Shown: one piece after another, positions 31,875-39,687 of the stretch
Numbering within the stretch: the first letter of the stretch is position 1
Layout of the letters: each line of letters begins with the position of its first letter
DNA from: Arthrobacter woluwensis
Lineage (GTDB): Bacteria; Actinomycetota; Actinomycetes; Actinomycetales; Micrococcaceae
Reading direction: 5' to 3'
Length of the DNA: 64,000 nt
NCBI RefSeq assembly: GCF_900105345.1
Contig: NZ_FNSN01000003.1
Location: forward strand, 372,001-436,000
Notes under the pieces: generated by a model
The model's database searches: none
Seen by the model: only the letters and a program-made list of their open reading frames with translations
What the model was told of the DNA's origin: nothing
Translations under genes and position numbers: made by a program

Positions 31875-33992
31875 CTATCGGAGGTCAGATGGGAAGTGGG
31901 GATTCTCCCCGGACCGGCCCTGGTATGTGTGACGACCGAGCTGCGCCTGCTGTGCAGGAGGCGCCCAGAGCCAGTCACGGAACACCGCCAGCAGGCTCCT
32001 CCGTCCCTCGGCTCGCACCGCCGGCTCCTCCTCGCCGTAGTGCGGGGTGGAGGGATGTGCGCCGCGTGCGGGCTGAGAGAGGCCCTCCCCCACGTCCTCG
32101 GCACTCGGCGCCGCGCGGAAGCCCTCGGAATCGAATCCGCCGGAGATCCTCGGGAGCAGGCCGGTGTCCATCGAGACGGCCGGGAGCGCGCCGGTGGCGG
32201 GCTCTTCGCGGGACTCGCGGTGAGCCTGCTCGGCCCGCGCGGAGGGGGCCGACGACGGCGCGGCGGCCGGCGTCGTCGTGCCCTCGGCGCCGGCGGGGCG
32301 GATGAAGCGGGCCAGCAGCGGGCGGAGCAGGTCGCGGAGCTCTTCGACGTGGAAGACCCGCAGGAGCACGACGTAGACGCCGAGCATGACCGGTGCGGCC
32401 ACACAGATGGACAGCAGCGCGGCCGCCTGGTTGTGCCAGAGGAAGCCGTCGGCGCGGTAGGCGCCGAACAGCCACAGGACCACCCCGCCGGCGATGGCGG
32501 AGCCGATGCCCGCGTAGCCCATGCGGATGTAGGAGTTGATGATGCGGGGGCCGTCCAGATGGCCCAGGACCCGCCGCAGGAAGAACGCGCTGATCACGAC
32601 GGAAAGGATGTTGCCCACGGAGTAGAGGCCGGCGATGGCGTAGATGATCATCCCGGCCGGCAGGAACTGGATGGCGAAGGCGCCGGCCAGGTTCAGCACG
32701 GCCAGTGCCAGCTGCACGTAGAACGGGGTCCGAGCATCCTCGCGGGAGTAGAACACCCTGGTCATCATGAAGTTGATGCTCAGGCAGGGGCTGGTCAGCG
32801 CCAGGATGGAGAGTGTGATCGCCAGCAGCGCGCCGTCCTGCGGTTTGCCGGCCGAGAAGAACATGCCGATCGGCGCTGCCAGCACCAGGAGGGCGATGGC
32901 GCTGAACACGATCGCCACGGCACTTGTGCGCAGGCCGTTGGAGAGCGCCGCGCGGAGGCCGCGCACGTCGTTGTCCAAGGAGGCCTTGGCCATGCGGTTG
33001 AAGAGGACCGTGGCGAGGGACACCGAGATGATCGAGTGCGGCAGGAAGTAGAGCTGGCTGGCGATCTCGAGCACCGCGTTACCGGCGATGGGCGGCGAGC
33101 CCGCCGGGGCGTCGGCCCGCACGGCACCGGGGATCGTGGCGATCTTCATGACGTACAGGAACGCGAGCTGGCTGACCACCGTGGTCAGCAGGGCCCACGA
33201 GCCCACCTTGGCCGCCGCGCCGAGGCCGACGCCGCGCCAGCCGAAACGGGGCCGCAGACCCAGATTGAGGCGGCGGAGCGGGATGAACAGCAGGGCGGTC
33301 TGCACCAGGACGCCGAGCGTGGAGAAGCCTGCCACCAGGATGGTCTGCCCCGTGCCCCAGTTGTCCAGCGTGTGCGGGTTGGCGGCGCTGGCGCCGAAGA
33401 TGGCCACGAAGAGGCCGAGACCGGCGATCGCCACCAGGTTGTTGACGATCGGGGCCCACATGGCCGGTGCGAAGGAGCCGTGGGCGTTGAGGACCTGCGT
33501 GAGCATCGCGTACAGCCCGTAGAAGAAGATCTGAGGCAGGCAGTACACGGCGAACGTGACGGCCAGGCTCATCTGTGGCGGACCGTAACCCGAGGTGGTC
33601 ACCTGGATCAGCAAGGGCGCGCACAGCGTGACCAGCGCCGTCAGGGTGAACATGACGATCACGGCCAGGGTCATGAGGCGGCTGATGTAGTCCGCCCCGC
33701 TGTCCGGTGCGCGGCTCGCCTTGAGGATCTGGGGCACCAGCACGGCGTTGAAGACGCCGCCCGCCACCAGCACGAACACCATGTTCGGCAGGTTGTTGGC
33801 GTTGATGAAGGTGTCCGTGACCGAGGAGCCCAGGCCGAGTGCCACGATCAGCAGCCACGACTTCACGAAGCCGAGGATCCTCGAGATCAGGGTGCCCGCC
33901 GCCATCAAGGCGCTGGCGCGTGAATCGCTGGCGCGGGAGGCTGCGGAGGTCGGGGAGTTCAGGGCCGCATCGGCCTTCTTCGCGTGAGACAT
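31875..33992 (-). CDS. murJ: Lipid II flippase MurJ (MviN)
   Basis: A 705-residue protein with about fourteen membrane helices (residues 25-560), beginning the MviN core with ALMAAGTLISRILGFVKSWLL and ITDTF-like SSVTDTFINANNLPNMVFVLVAGGVFNAVLVP. It ends in a cytoplasmic tail of about 130 residues, Pro/Ala/Glu-rich, after a membrane-proximal RLLRPLLARF-like basic helix. MurJ moves lipid II across the membrane for peptidoglycan synthesis. The next gene codes for the separate pseudokinase-like part. ATG at 33992, MSHAKKADAAL. Confidence 0.93.
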   Translation of the reverse strand: MSHAKKADAALNSPTSAASRASDSRASALMAAGTLISRILGFVKSWLLIVALGLGSSVTDTFINANNLPNMVFVLVAGGVFNAVLVPQILKASRAPDSGADYISRLMTLAVIVMFTLTALVTLCAPLLIQVTTSGYGPPQMSLAVTFAVYCLPQIFFYGLYAMLTQVLNAHGSFAPAMWAPIVNNLVAIAGLGLFVAIFGASAANPHTLDNWGTGQTILVAGFSTLGVLVQTALLFIPLRRLNLGLRPRFGWRGVGLGAAAKVGSWALLTTVVSQLAFLYVMKIATIPGAVRADAPAGSPPIAGNAVLEIASQLYFLPHSIISVSLATVLFNRMAKASLDNDVRGLRAALSNGLRTSAVAIVFSAIALLVLAAPIGMFFSAGKPQDGALLAITLSILALTSPCLSINFMMTRVFYSREDARTPFYVQLALAVLNLAGAFAIQFLPAGMIIYAIAGLYSVGNILSVVISAFFLRRVLGHLDGPRIINSYIRMGYAGIGSAIAGGVVLWLFGAYRADGFLWHNQAAALLSICVAAPVMLGVYVVLLRVFHVEELRDLLRPLLARFIRPAGAEGTTTPAAAPSSAPSARAEQAHRESREEPATGALPAVSMDTGLLPRISGGFDSEGFRAAPSAEDVGEGLSQPARGAHPSTPHYGEEEPAVRAEGRRSLLAVFRDWLWAPPAQQAQLGRHTYQGRSGENPHFPSDLR

Positions 33993-34075
33993 CCCCAGTA
34001 TCGTCTCACTCCTGGCCGCTCCAATGCCTGAGGCACGGGCAGGGACGGCCCGTCAGACGGCCTTTCGGGCGGCCG

Positions 34076-34636
34076 TCAGGAGGGCAGGTGGCCCGGCAGG
34101 AGTTCCCGCGCGAGGTCGGCGATCCGCCGCTCATTGGGGAAGGAGAGGCGGCGCGCCAGATCGGCCAGAGGCACCCACGCGACGTCGACCGCCTCGTGGT
34201 CCGGGTCGTTCTCGATGGTGAGCTCGCCGCCGGTGGCTTCGAGGAGATAGTGGTGCACCGTCTTGTGGACGCGGTGGCTGGTCACGGTGAACCAGTAGTC
34301 GATGCTGCCCAGGGGCGTGAGGATGCTCCCCTCGATCCCCGTCTCCTCGGCGATCTCCCGGACCGCGGCGGCCTCATTGCTCTCGGAGCCTTCGGGATGG
34401 CCCTTCGGCAGGCACCACTCCAGGCGGCCTCCGCGGTTGATGCGGGCGATGATGGCCACGGGCAGCTGGGGCGAGGTGGTGTCCACGACGACGCCGCCGG
34501 CCGAGACCTCTTCGACGGTGGGTAGAGGAGTGGTGAAGTTCTGGTTTGCTGGCGCAATGTGGGCACCGATCGCCGAGGGCAGGGGGGCGTTGTTCCTCCT
34601 GTTCGGAGCGCTCGGTACTGGATTGGCCATGCCCAT
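34076..34636 (-). CDS. Nudix hydrolase
   Basis: A 186-residue protein with a complete Nudix box GHPEGSESNEAAAVREIAEE and TG at about 79-100 (consensus Gx5Ex7REUxEExGU). A polar N-terminal extension of about 40 residues is unusual. It cleaves a nucleoside diphosphate-linked compound; the substrate is not predictable. It is divergent from the tRNA nucleotidyltransferase gene, a pairing frequent in actinobacteria between murJ and cca. ATG at 34636 or 34630 is possible. Confidence 0.88.
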   Translation of the reverse strand: MGMANPVPSAPNRRNNAPLPSAIGAHIAPANQNFTTPLPTVEEVSAGGVVVDTTSPQLPVAIIARINRGGRLEWCLPKGHPEGSESNEAAAVREIAEETGIEGSILTPLGSIDYWFTVTSHRVHKTVHHYLLEATGGELTIENDPDHEAVDVAWVPLADLARRLSFPNERRIADLARELLPGHLPS

Positions 34637-34749
34637 AACTCTATCGACCTTTCGGTGGCCTGAGGACCGGTCCGTGTCCTGGCGCGGGCTGACGCGGCCC
34701 GGGGCGGCATTGGGGACTGATGCCGGAAACGTGACAAGCTTGGACCACT

Positions 34750-36318
34750 ATGGTGAGTGAATTTCAGGGTGGCACGGCCGACTCGGTCGGTTTCCACCTG
34801 GACCCCGTGATTCTGGAACTGGGCCAGCTCTTTGCGGATGCAGGACATGACCTTTCCCTGGTCGGCGGACCGGTACGCGATCTGTTCCTGGGCCGGGACG
34901 CCCTGGACCTCGATTTCACCACCGACGCGACCCCGGACCGGACCCTGGCGCTCATCAAGCCGTGGGCGGACACGCATTGGGAGATCGGCAAGGCCTTCGG
35001 CACCATCGGCCTGCGCAAGGCCGGCTTCCAGATCGAGATCACCACGTACCGGGCCGAGTCGTACGACCCGGAGTCGCGGAAGCCTGTCGTCGCGTTCGGG
35101 ACCTCGCTGGAAGACGATCTCTTCCGGCGTGATTTCACCATCAACGCGATGGCCCTCCGCTTGCCCGGCCGCCAGCTCGTGGATCCTTTCGGCGGGCTGA
35201 AGGATCTGCGCGCCGGCATTCTCGCCACCCCGGGCACGGCCGAGGCCTCGTTCTCCGATGATCCGCTGCGCATGATGCGCGCCGCGCGGTTCGCCTCGCA
35301 GCTGGACGTGGGCGTCAGCGACGACGTCAGGGCCGCCATGACGGACATGGCGGACCGGATCTCGATCATCTCCGCCGAACGGGTCCGGGACGAGCTGGTG
35401 AAGCTCATCAACGGCGCCCGGCCGCGGGTGGGCATCGACCTCCTGGTGGAGACCGGTCTGGCGGACCGGGTGCTGCCCGAGGTGTCCGCGCTCCGTCTCG
35501 AAGCCGACGAGCACCACCGCCACAAGGACGTCTACCAGCACTCGCTGCAGGTGCTGGAGCAGGCGGCGGACCTCGAAACGGACAACGACGGCGCGGTGCC
35601 GGGTCCGGACTTCGTGCTGCGGTTCGCGGCGCTCATGCATGACATCGGCAAGCCGGCCACGCGCCGCTTCGAAGAGGGCGGCGCGGTGAGTTTCCGTCAC
35701 CACGACGTGGTGGGCGCCAAGCTCGTGTCCAAGCGCATGAAGGCGCTCCGCTTCGACAACGACACCATCAAGGCCGTGGCCCGCCTGGTGGAGCTGCACA
35801 TGCGCTTCTACGGCTACGGCGACGCCGGCTGGACCGATTCCGCGGTCCGCCGGTACATCACCGATGCCGGCCCGCACCTGGAACGACTGCACCGCCTGAC
35901 CCGCTCGGATGTGACCACCCGGAACCGCAGGAAGGCTGAGCGCCTGGCGTTCGCCTACGACGATCTCGAGCAGCGCATCGCCGAGCTGCGGGAACGCGAA
36001 GCGCTCGACGCGGTCCGTCCGGATCTTGACGGCCAGCAGATCATGCAGCTCCTGGATCTCCGCCCCGGCCCCGTGGTGGGCCGCGCCTACAAGCACCTCC
36101 TCGAGCTGAGGATGGAGCACGGCCCTCTCGATCCCGAGCGGGCCGAGGAGGAGCTGCGCGCCTGGTGGGCGCAGCAGCCCGAATCCCAGGCGTCACCGGA
36201 GGGCGCCGCCACGGAGCGGACGGCGGCTGATCAGCCGGCCGGCGATCGCGCTGAATCCGACCCCCCAGCCGTTGATCACCCCACGCAGCAGGCCGCCGTC
36301 GACGGCCGTCAGAACTGA
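34750..36318 (+). CDS. cca: CCA tRNA nucleotidyltransferase
   Basis: A 522-residue class II enzyme. LSLVGGPVRDLFLGR (35-49) and LDLDFTTDATPD hold the nucleotidyltransferase fold with the DxD metal site. FRRDFTINAMALRL and the FSDDPLRMMRAARFASQL neck follow. An HD-type domain (FAALMHDIGKPATRRFE) lies near 298. The final 45 residues are a low-complexity Ala/Asp/Pro tail. It builds or repairs tRNA 3' CCA ends, needed for instance for the tRNA-Ile here, which lacks an encoded CCA. The frame has an ATG-GTG start. Confidence 0.95.
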   Translation: MVSEFQGGTADSVGFHLDPVILELGQLFADAGHDLSLVGGPVRDLFLGRDALDLDFTTDATPDRTLALIKPWADTHWEIGKAFGTIGLRKAGFQIEITTYRAESYDPESRKPVVAFGTSLEDDLFRRDFTINAMALRLPGRQLVDPFGGLKDLRAGILATPGTAEASFSDDPLRMMRAARFASQLDVGVSDDVRAAMTDMADRISIISAERVRDELVKLINGARPRVGIDLLVETGLADRVLPEVSALRLEADEHHRHKDVYQHSLQVLEQAADLETDNDGAVPGPDFVLRFAALMHDIGKPATRRFEEGGAVSFRHHDVVGAKLVSKRMKALRFDNDTIKAVARLVELHMRFYGYGDAGWTDSAVRRYITDAGPHLERLHRLTRSDVTTRNRRKAERLAFAYDDLEQRIAELREREALDAVRPDLDGQQIMQLLDLRPGPVVGRAYKHLLELRMEHGPLDPERAEEELRAWWAQQPESQASPEGAATERTAADQPAGDRAESDPPAVDHPTQQAAVDGRQN

Positions 36319-36327
36319 AGGACTGCC

Positions 36328-36912
36328 ATGAACGCCTCCCCGAACACGGATCTCCCCCAGCTGTGGCTCCTGCGCCACGGAGAGACCGAATGGTCCAAGA
36401 GCGGCCAGTACACCGGTCTGACCGACCTGCCGCTCACCGAGGAGGGTGAACGGCAGGCGCTCCGCGCCGGTGGAGTGCTGAAGGGCGTGGAGTTCCGTGA
36501 GGTGTTCACCTCTCCTCTGCAGCGGGCTCGTCGCACGGCCGAGCTGGCCGGATTCCCGGACGCTCAGCTCGAGCCGGACGCGGTGGAGTGGAACTACGGG
36601 GACTATGAGGGCGTCAACTCCGCGGACGTGCGCGCCAAGAACCCCGGCTACCTGATCTGGACCGACGGCGTGCCGAACGGCGAGACGATCGACGAGGTGG
36701 CGGAGCGTGCCGACCGGATCGTCGAGCGTGTCCGCTCCGGTGGCGCCGGCGACGTGCTCTTGGTCGCCCACGGCCACTTCTGCCGCATCCTGGCCGCTCG
36801 CTGGCTGGAACTCGATCCCGTCGAAGGACGGCACTTCCTGCTGGGCACGGCGCGCGTGTGCACGCTCGGCTGGGACAAGAAGACGCCGGCCGTGGTGTCC
36901 TGGGGTCTCTGA
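36328..36912 (+). CDS. Histidine phosphatase / phosphoglycerate mutase-like protein
   Basis: A 194-residue protein with the catalytic LLRHGETEWS (His17), second-site TSPLQRARRTAELAG, WNYGDYEGV and the distal VLLVAHGHFCRILAARWL histidine. It begins 9 bases after cca and is probably cotranscribed. Proteins with these motifs include phosphatases of sugar phosphates and alpha-ribazole phosphatase; the substrate is open. A terminator follows. Confidence 0.9.
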   Translation: MNASPNTDLPQLWLLRHGETEWSKSGQYTGLTDLPLTEEGERQALRAGGVLKGVEFREVFTSPLQRARRTAELAGFPDAQLEPDAVEWNYGDYEGVNSADVRAKNPGYLIWTDGVPNGETIDEVAERADRIVERVRSGGAGDVLLVAHGHFCRILAARWLELDPVEGRHFLLGTARVCTLGWDKKTPAVVSWGL

Positions 36913-36957
36913 GCGCCCTTCCGGCGCTGCGGACCATCTCCGGCCCAGCCTTCGACG

Positions 36958-36985
36958 ACGCCCTCGGCACTTCCGCCGGGGGCGT
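36958..36985 (+). terminator. Terminator after the cca–phosphatase pair
   Basis: ACGCCCTCGGC and GCCGGGGGCGT pair with one wobble around loop ACTTCC, 45 bases behind the phosphatase stop. Confidence 0.6.
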
Positions 36986-37160
36986 TCTCCGTTTCCCGTC
37001 GTCAGGCTCCGGGTCCCCGGGAATTCCCCTCCGGGAGGCATCGGATTACGGACCGACGGGTATCCCGGAAAAGAATTTAAGAAAATTTTCAGGAAAGTGC
37101 CGTTCCGGGCTGGCGAAGCCTGAAAACTTCCTGTACGTTGTTTATTGTTCCCTTCACAGC

Positions 37161-37258
37161 GAGGGAGCGAAACCCGGTCAGTGCCCTCTGGCATCGCTTC
37201 GTGCGACCACTGCGTGCCGGACCGGGATGGTAACTATCGGCGTCAAGAGAAAAGGAGG
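37161..37258 (+). ncRNA. Possible structured leader ahead of a 30-residue ORF
   Basis: GAGGG (37161) pairs with CCCTC (37184), and the loop sequence CCCGGTC (37173-37179) can pair with GACCGGG (37220-37226), an H-type pseudoknot arrangement. GGCA (37190)/TGCC (37215) forms a further short stem. The element ends at a perfect ribosome site AAAGGAGG (37251-37258). The preceding 36986-37160 is A-T rich (AAAGAATTTAAGAAAATTTT). No known riboswitch class was recognised; the pairing is by eye. Confidence 0.25.
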
Positions 37259-37265
37259 TTGCGAC

Positions 37266-37358
37266 ATGAATATCACCAAGATCACCGCACTGTACACGGA
37301 TGCGCACATGGTTGGCGGAGTGGCAGCCTCCCGTACTTGGCTCCGGCGCGCAGCGTAG
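37266..37358 (+). CDS. Small ORF (30 residues), unknown
   Basis: A peptide starting MNITKITALYTDAHMVGG and ending RTWLRRAA. The ATG is 7 bases after AAAGGAGG, the best ribosome site in the vicinity. It is not rich in any one amino acid as a classic attenuator would be. A 10-base hairpin follows 9 bases after its stop. It could be a leader peptide or a small functional protein. No family was recognised. Confidence 0.5.
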   Translation: MNITKITALYTDAHMVGGVAASRTWLRRAA

Positions 37359-37367
37359 TTCTGCGTC

Positions 37368-37393
37368 CGGTTCCCGCCAGGTTGCGGGAACCG
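37368..37393 (+). promoter_or_regulatory. Perfect hairpin behind the 30-residue ORF
   Basis: CGGTTCCCGC and GCGGGAACCG enclose loop CAGGTT. No T-run follows. Its place right behind a short ORF suits an attenuator or an RNA-stabilising stem. Confidence 0.5.
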
Positions 37394-37464
37394 CTTCTCA
37401 TGGCAGCGTAGTCCTGCCACTCCGCCTGCGGGCACTCTCACACTGATGCACCCCGGTTCTCCAT

Positions 37465-37546
37465 GAATTCCGGTATGCCCATCAGTGCACCCTGAATTCT
37501 TTATGGATTTCTTTTATGGAATTCCCATGCCCTGGGCACTGAATTC
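37465..37546. repeat. Four GAATTC copies in an A-T rich spacer
   Basis: GAATTC occurs at 37465, 37494, 37519 and 37541, two of them as TGAATTCTTT. The arms CACTGATG (37441) and CATCAGTG (37480) are inverted. The spacing and shared flanks look like short degenerate repeats; a binding function is possible but not shown. Confidence 0.4.
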
Positions 37547-37596
37547 TTTCCCGGCATTTCACTGTTGATTCACCGCGCCCGAAAACAGAGGAAATC

Positions 37597-37737
37597 ATGA
37601 TCATCGTCGCTTTTGACGACCCCATTCCCGCATCGCCGAGACACATGAAGCGTGTCAGCGAGGCATCGTCCAGGTCCCGGAGCCCCGAGCCCCGCGACAA
37701 GAACCCGCACCACACGAAGGGGGGTGTGCCCTCATGA
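37597..37737 (+). CDS. Small ORF (46 residues), unknown
   Basis: The predicted protein starts MIIVAFDDPIPASPRHMKRV and ends HHTKGGVPS, with a Ser/Arg-rich middle. GAGGAAATC precedes the ATG, and the stop overlaps the start of the next small ORF by 4 bases (ATGA), the same coupling used by proven genes in this window. No family was recognised. Could be noncoding, but the ribosome site and overlap argue for translation. Confidence 0.45.
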   Translation: MIIVAFDDPIPASPRHMKRVSEASSRSRSPEPRDKNPHHTKGGVPS

Positions 37738-37871
37738 GGAAGTTTCCCAAAGAATCCCTGGTCTTCCAGCAGCAGAACCGGTTCAGCAACCAGGAGATCA
37801 GCAGCCGGACCCTGGAGCAGACCCGTGATGACGTGTTCGTCCAGATCCACCTGATGAACACGCTGCGCTAG
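37734..37871 (+). CDS. Small ORF (45 residues), unknown
   Basis: The predicted protein starts MRKFPKESLVFQQQNRFSNQ and ends IHLMNTLR, hydrophilic with a Gln/Asn-rich centre. It is translationally coupled by ATGA to the 46-residue ORF and is followed by a strong terminator at 37947. Unknown family. Confidence 0.45.
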   Translation: MRKFPKESLVFQQQNRFSNQEISSRTLEQTRDDVFVQIHLMNTLR

Positions 37872-37946
37872 CCGTACTGACAGACGGCTCGACGTGGCGA
37901 CCACACATCGCGGCGCCTTCAGACGCACAGGCGCCGCAGCACCGGC

Positions 37947-37979
37947 GAAGCCCCGGGTGAAGCAGACACCCGGGGCTTC
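37947..37979 (+). terminator. Terminator after the short-ORF cluster
   Basis: A perfect 13-base stem GAAGCCCCGGGTG/CACCCGGGGCTTC with loop AAGCAGA closes the short-ORF island, 75 bases after the last stop. Confidence 0.75.
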
Positions 37980-38107
37980 CGTGTGTCCGGGGCCCGGCCG
38001 GATCGCCCCGGTGCGTTCAGGCGTGGCCCTGTCAGGCCCCGCACCTCCGGGCGTGTCTCCGTCATGCCCCGCTCCGTCATGCCCGGTGCAGGACGCATCC
38101 TGGCCGG

Positions 38108-38113
38108 TAGGCT
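38108..38113 (+). promoter_or_regulatory. -10 box (TAGGCT) of a leaderless gene
   Basis: TAGGCT ends 6 bases before the ATG at 38120 (TAGGCTCGTGACATG), so transcription would begin at the start codon. No Shine-Dalgarno sequence is present. Confidence 0.6.
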
Positions 38114-38119
38114 CGTGAC

Positions 38120-39601
38120 ATGGCAGGACATGGCGCTCCCAGGACCCGGATGCGGCTGGTGGTCCCCTCCCGGACGGACTCGCTGCTGAGCCGCTTCACA
38201 GAACTGGTGGGCGGCCCTCTCGGACGGAGGACGGCGCCGGGGGTGGTCTCCCCCGGCTTCTTCACCGTCGACCGCGTCCTCGTGCTGCTCACGGTCGTGT
38301 CCGCGCTTCTCGCAGTGGGCATCAAGTCCGTCTGCCGCGTCCAGGGCTGGGGCGGCGCCGGGGCCTACTACGGCACCTGCTATTCGGACTTCCCCACGCT
38401 CCTCGGCGGTCCGGCCTTCGCCGGCGGGTCCCTCCCGGTCTTCATCCAGGATGTCCGCTTCGAGTACCCGGTGCTGCTCGGCGTCGTCGCGGCCGTGACG
38501 GCTCTGGCCATCCCGGCGAGCGGGGACGGCGCGCAGCGCGCGCTCGGCTACTTCGACCTGAACTCCCTGCTGGTGGTGGGCCTCTGGATCGGCACGGTGC
38601 TGGTCATCGCCCGTCTGGCACGCCGGAGGAAGTGGGACGCCGCGATGGTCGCCCTGGCGCCCGGGATGATCACGTCGGGCTTCATCAACTGGGACGTGTG
38701 GGCGGTCTTCGCGCTCGCTCTCGCCCTGCTCTGCTTCGCCCGGGAACGCCCCGTCTGGGCAGGGGTCTGGATCGGTGTGGGCGCGTCCTTCAAGTTCTAT
38801 CCGCTGCTCCTGCTGCTCGCGGTGCTGATCCTCGCCGTCCGGAGCGGGACGATGCGCGCTTTCGGACGGACGGCGCTGGGCACGGGCGCGGCACTGCTCG
38901 CGGTCAATCTGCCCTTCGCCCTGCTCAACCCCGGGGCCTTCCGGTACTTCTTCGACTTCGCGTTCTCCCGCGGGGCCGGTTTCTCCTCCCTCTGGGAGTC
39001 CTGGAACCTCGTGGCCGCCCGGCTGGGGCAGCCCGCCCTGAGCGCCGCTCAGGTGAACGTGGCTGCGGTGGTGTCGTTCGCCGTCGTCGCACTGGCGATC
39101 ACCGTTCTGGCGCTCTCGGTCCCGCAGCGTCCACGGCTGGCGCAGATCCTGTTCCTGCTGGTGGCCGCGTTCGTCCTGTGCAACAAGGTCTATTCGCCGC
39201 AGTTCGTGGTCTGGCTCATCCCGCTGGCCATGCTCGCCCGCCCCGTGTGGCGGGACTTCCTGATCTGGCAGGCGGCCGAGGTGGTGCACTGGGCCGCCAT
39301 CTGGATGTACCTCGGCGCCGGCGCCAGTGGAAGCGGGCCGCAGCACAACATCGACGTCCCGTACTATGTCTGTGCCGTGCTTCTGCACATGGCCGCCACC
39401 TTCTATCTGATGGTCCGGGTCGTGTGGGACATGGTGAATCCGGACGACGACGTCGTGCGCGCCGGCGGCGTCGACGACCCCCAGGGCGGCGTCTTCGACC
39501 TCCGTCCGGACCGGCTGAGGCTCGAGCCTCGCCGTCTTCGCGCGTCACTCCGCAGGACCCCACGCGCACCCGCAGCACCACCGCACACTCCGCACTCGTG
39601 A
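38120..39601 (+). CDS. Glycosyltransferase-87-like (DUF2029) membrane protein
   Basis: A 493-residue polytopic protein with about ten helices between residues 50 and 440, GT-C type. It has the family-like acidic loop FINWDVWAVFALALALL and repeated ASFKFYPLLLLLAVLILAVR helices; a tail of about 60 residues is Arg/Pro-rich. Such actinobacterial proteins (for example mannosyltransferases of lipoglycan synthesis) use polyprenyl-phosphate sugars. This gene often stands upstream of rpsF; here MFS, ABC and aminopeptidase genes separate them. The exact sugar is unknown. Confidence 0.8.
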   Translation: MAGHGAPRTRMRLVVPSRTDSLLSRFTELVGGPLGRRTAPGVVSPGFFTVDRVLVLLTVVSALLAVGIKSVCRVQGWGGAGAYYGTCYSDFPTLLGGPAFAGGSLPVFIQDVRFEYPVLLGVVAAVTALAIPASGDGAQRALGYFDLNSLLVVGLWIGTVLVIARLARRRKWDAAMVALAPGMITSGFINWDVWAVFALALALLCFARERPVWAGVWIGVGASFKFYPLLLLLAVLILAVRSGTMRAFGRTALGTGAALLAVNLPFALLNPGAFRYFFDFAFSRGAGFSSLWESWNLVAARLGQPALSAAQVNVAAVVSFAVVALAITVLALSVPQRPRLAQILFLLVAAFVLCNKVYSPQFVVWLIPLAMLARPVWRDFLIWQAAEVVHWAAIWMYLGAGASGSGPQHNIDVPYYVCAVLLHMAATFYLMVRVVWDMVNPDDDVVRAGGVDDPQGGVFDLRPDRLRLEPRRLRASLRRTPRAPAAPPHTPHS

Positions 39602-39687
39602 AACCCGCACCCGTGCCAGCAGAACCGCACACTGTAGAACCGCAGACAGCAGATCTCCCGAAGGAAGAGGCCGAGGCTCAGCCGTGA
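39598..39687 (+). CDS. Small ORF (29 residues) bridging two genes by GTGA overlaps
   Basis: A GTG at 39598 overlaps the upstream stop by 4 bases, and the ORF's own TGA overlaps the MFS start by 4 bases. The peptide starts MKPAPVPAEPHTVEPQ and ends EEAEAQP. It is Pro/Glu-rich and unlikely to fold. It may serve only to pass ribosomes from one gene to the next, or be chance. Confidence 0.3.
   Translation: MKPAPVPAEPHTVEPQTADLPKEEAEAQP

Noticed and set aside
31857..33923. 688-codon plus-strand frame over murJ
   Set aside because: Antisense to a clear MurJ; product rich in Gly/Arg/Gln/His without domain.
34282..36120. 612-codon minus-strand frame over cca
   Set aside because: Opposite strand of the tRNA nucleotidyltransferase, joins unrelated Nudix antisense sequence.
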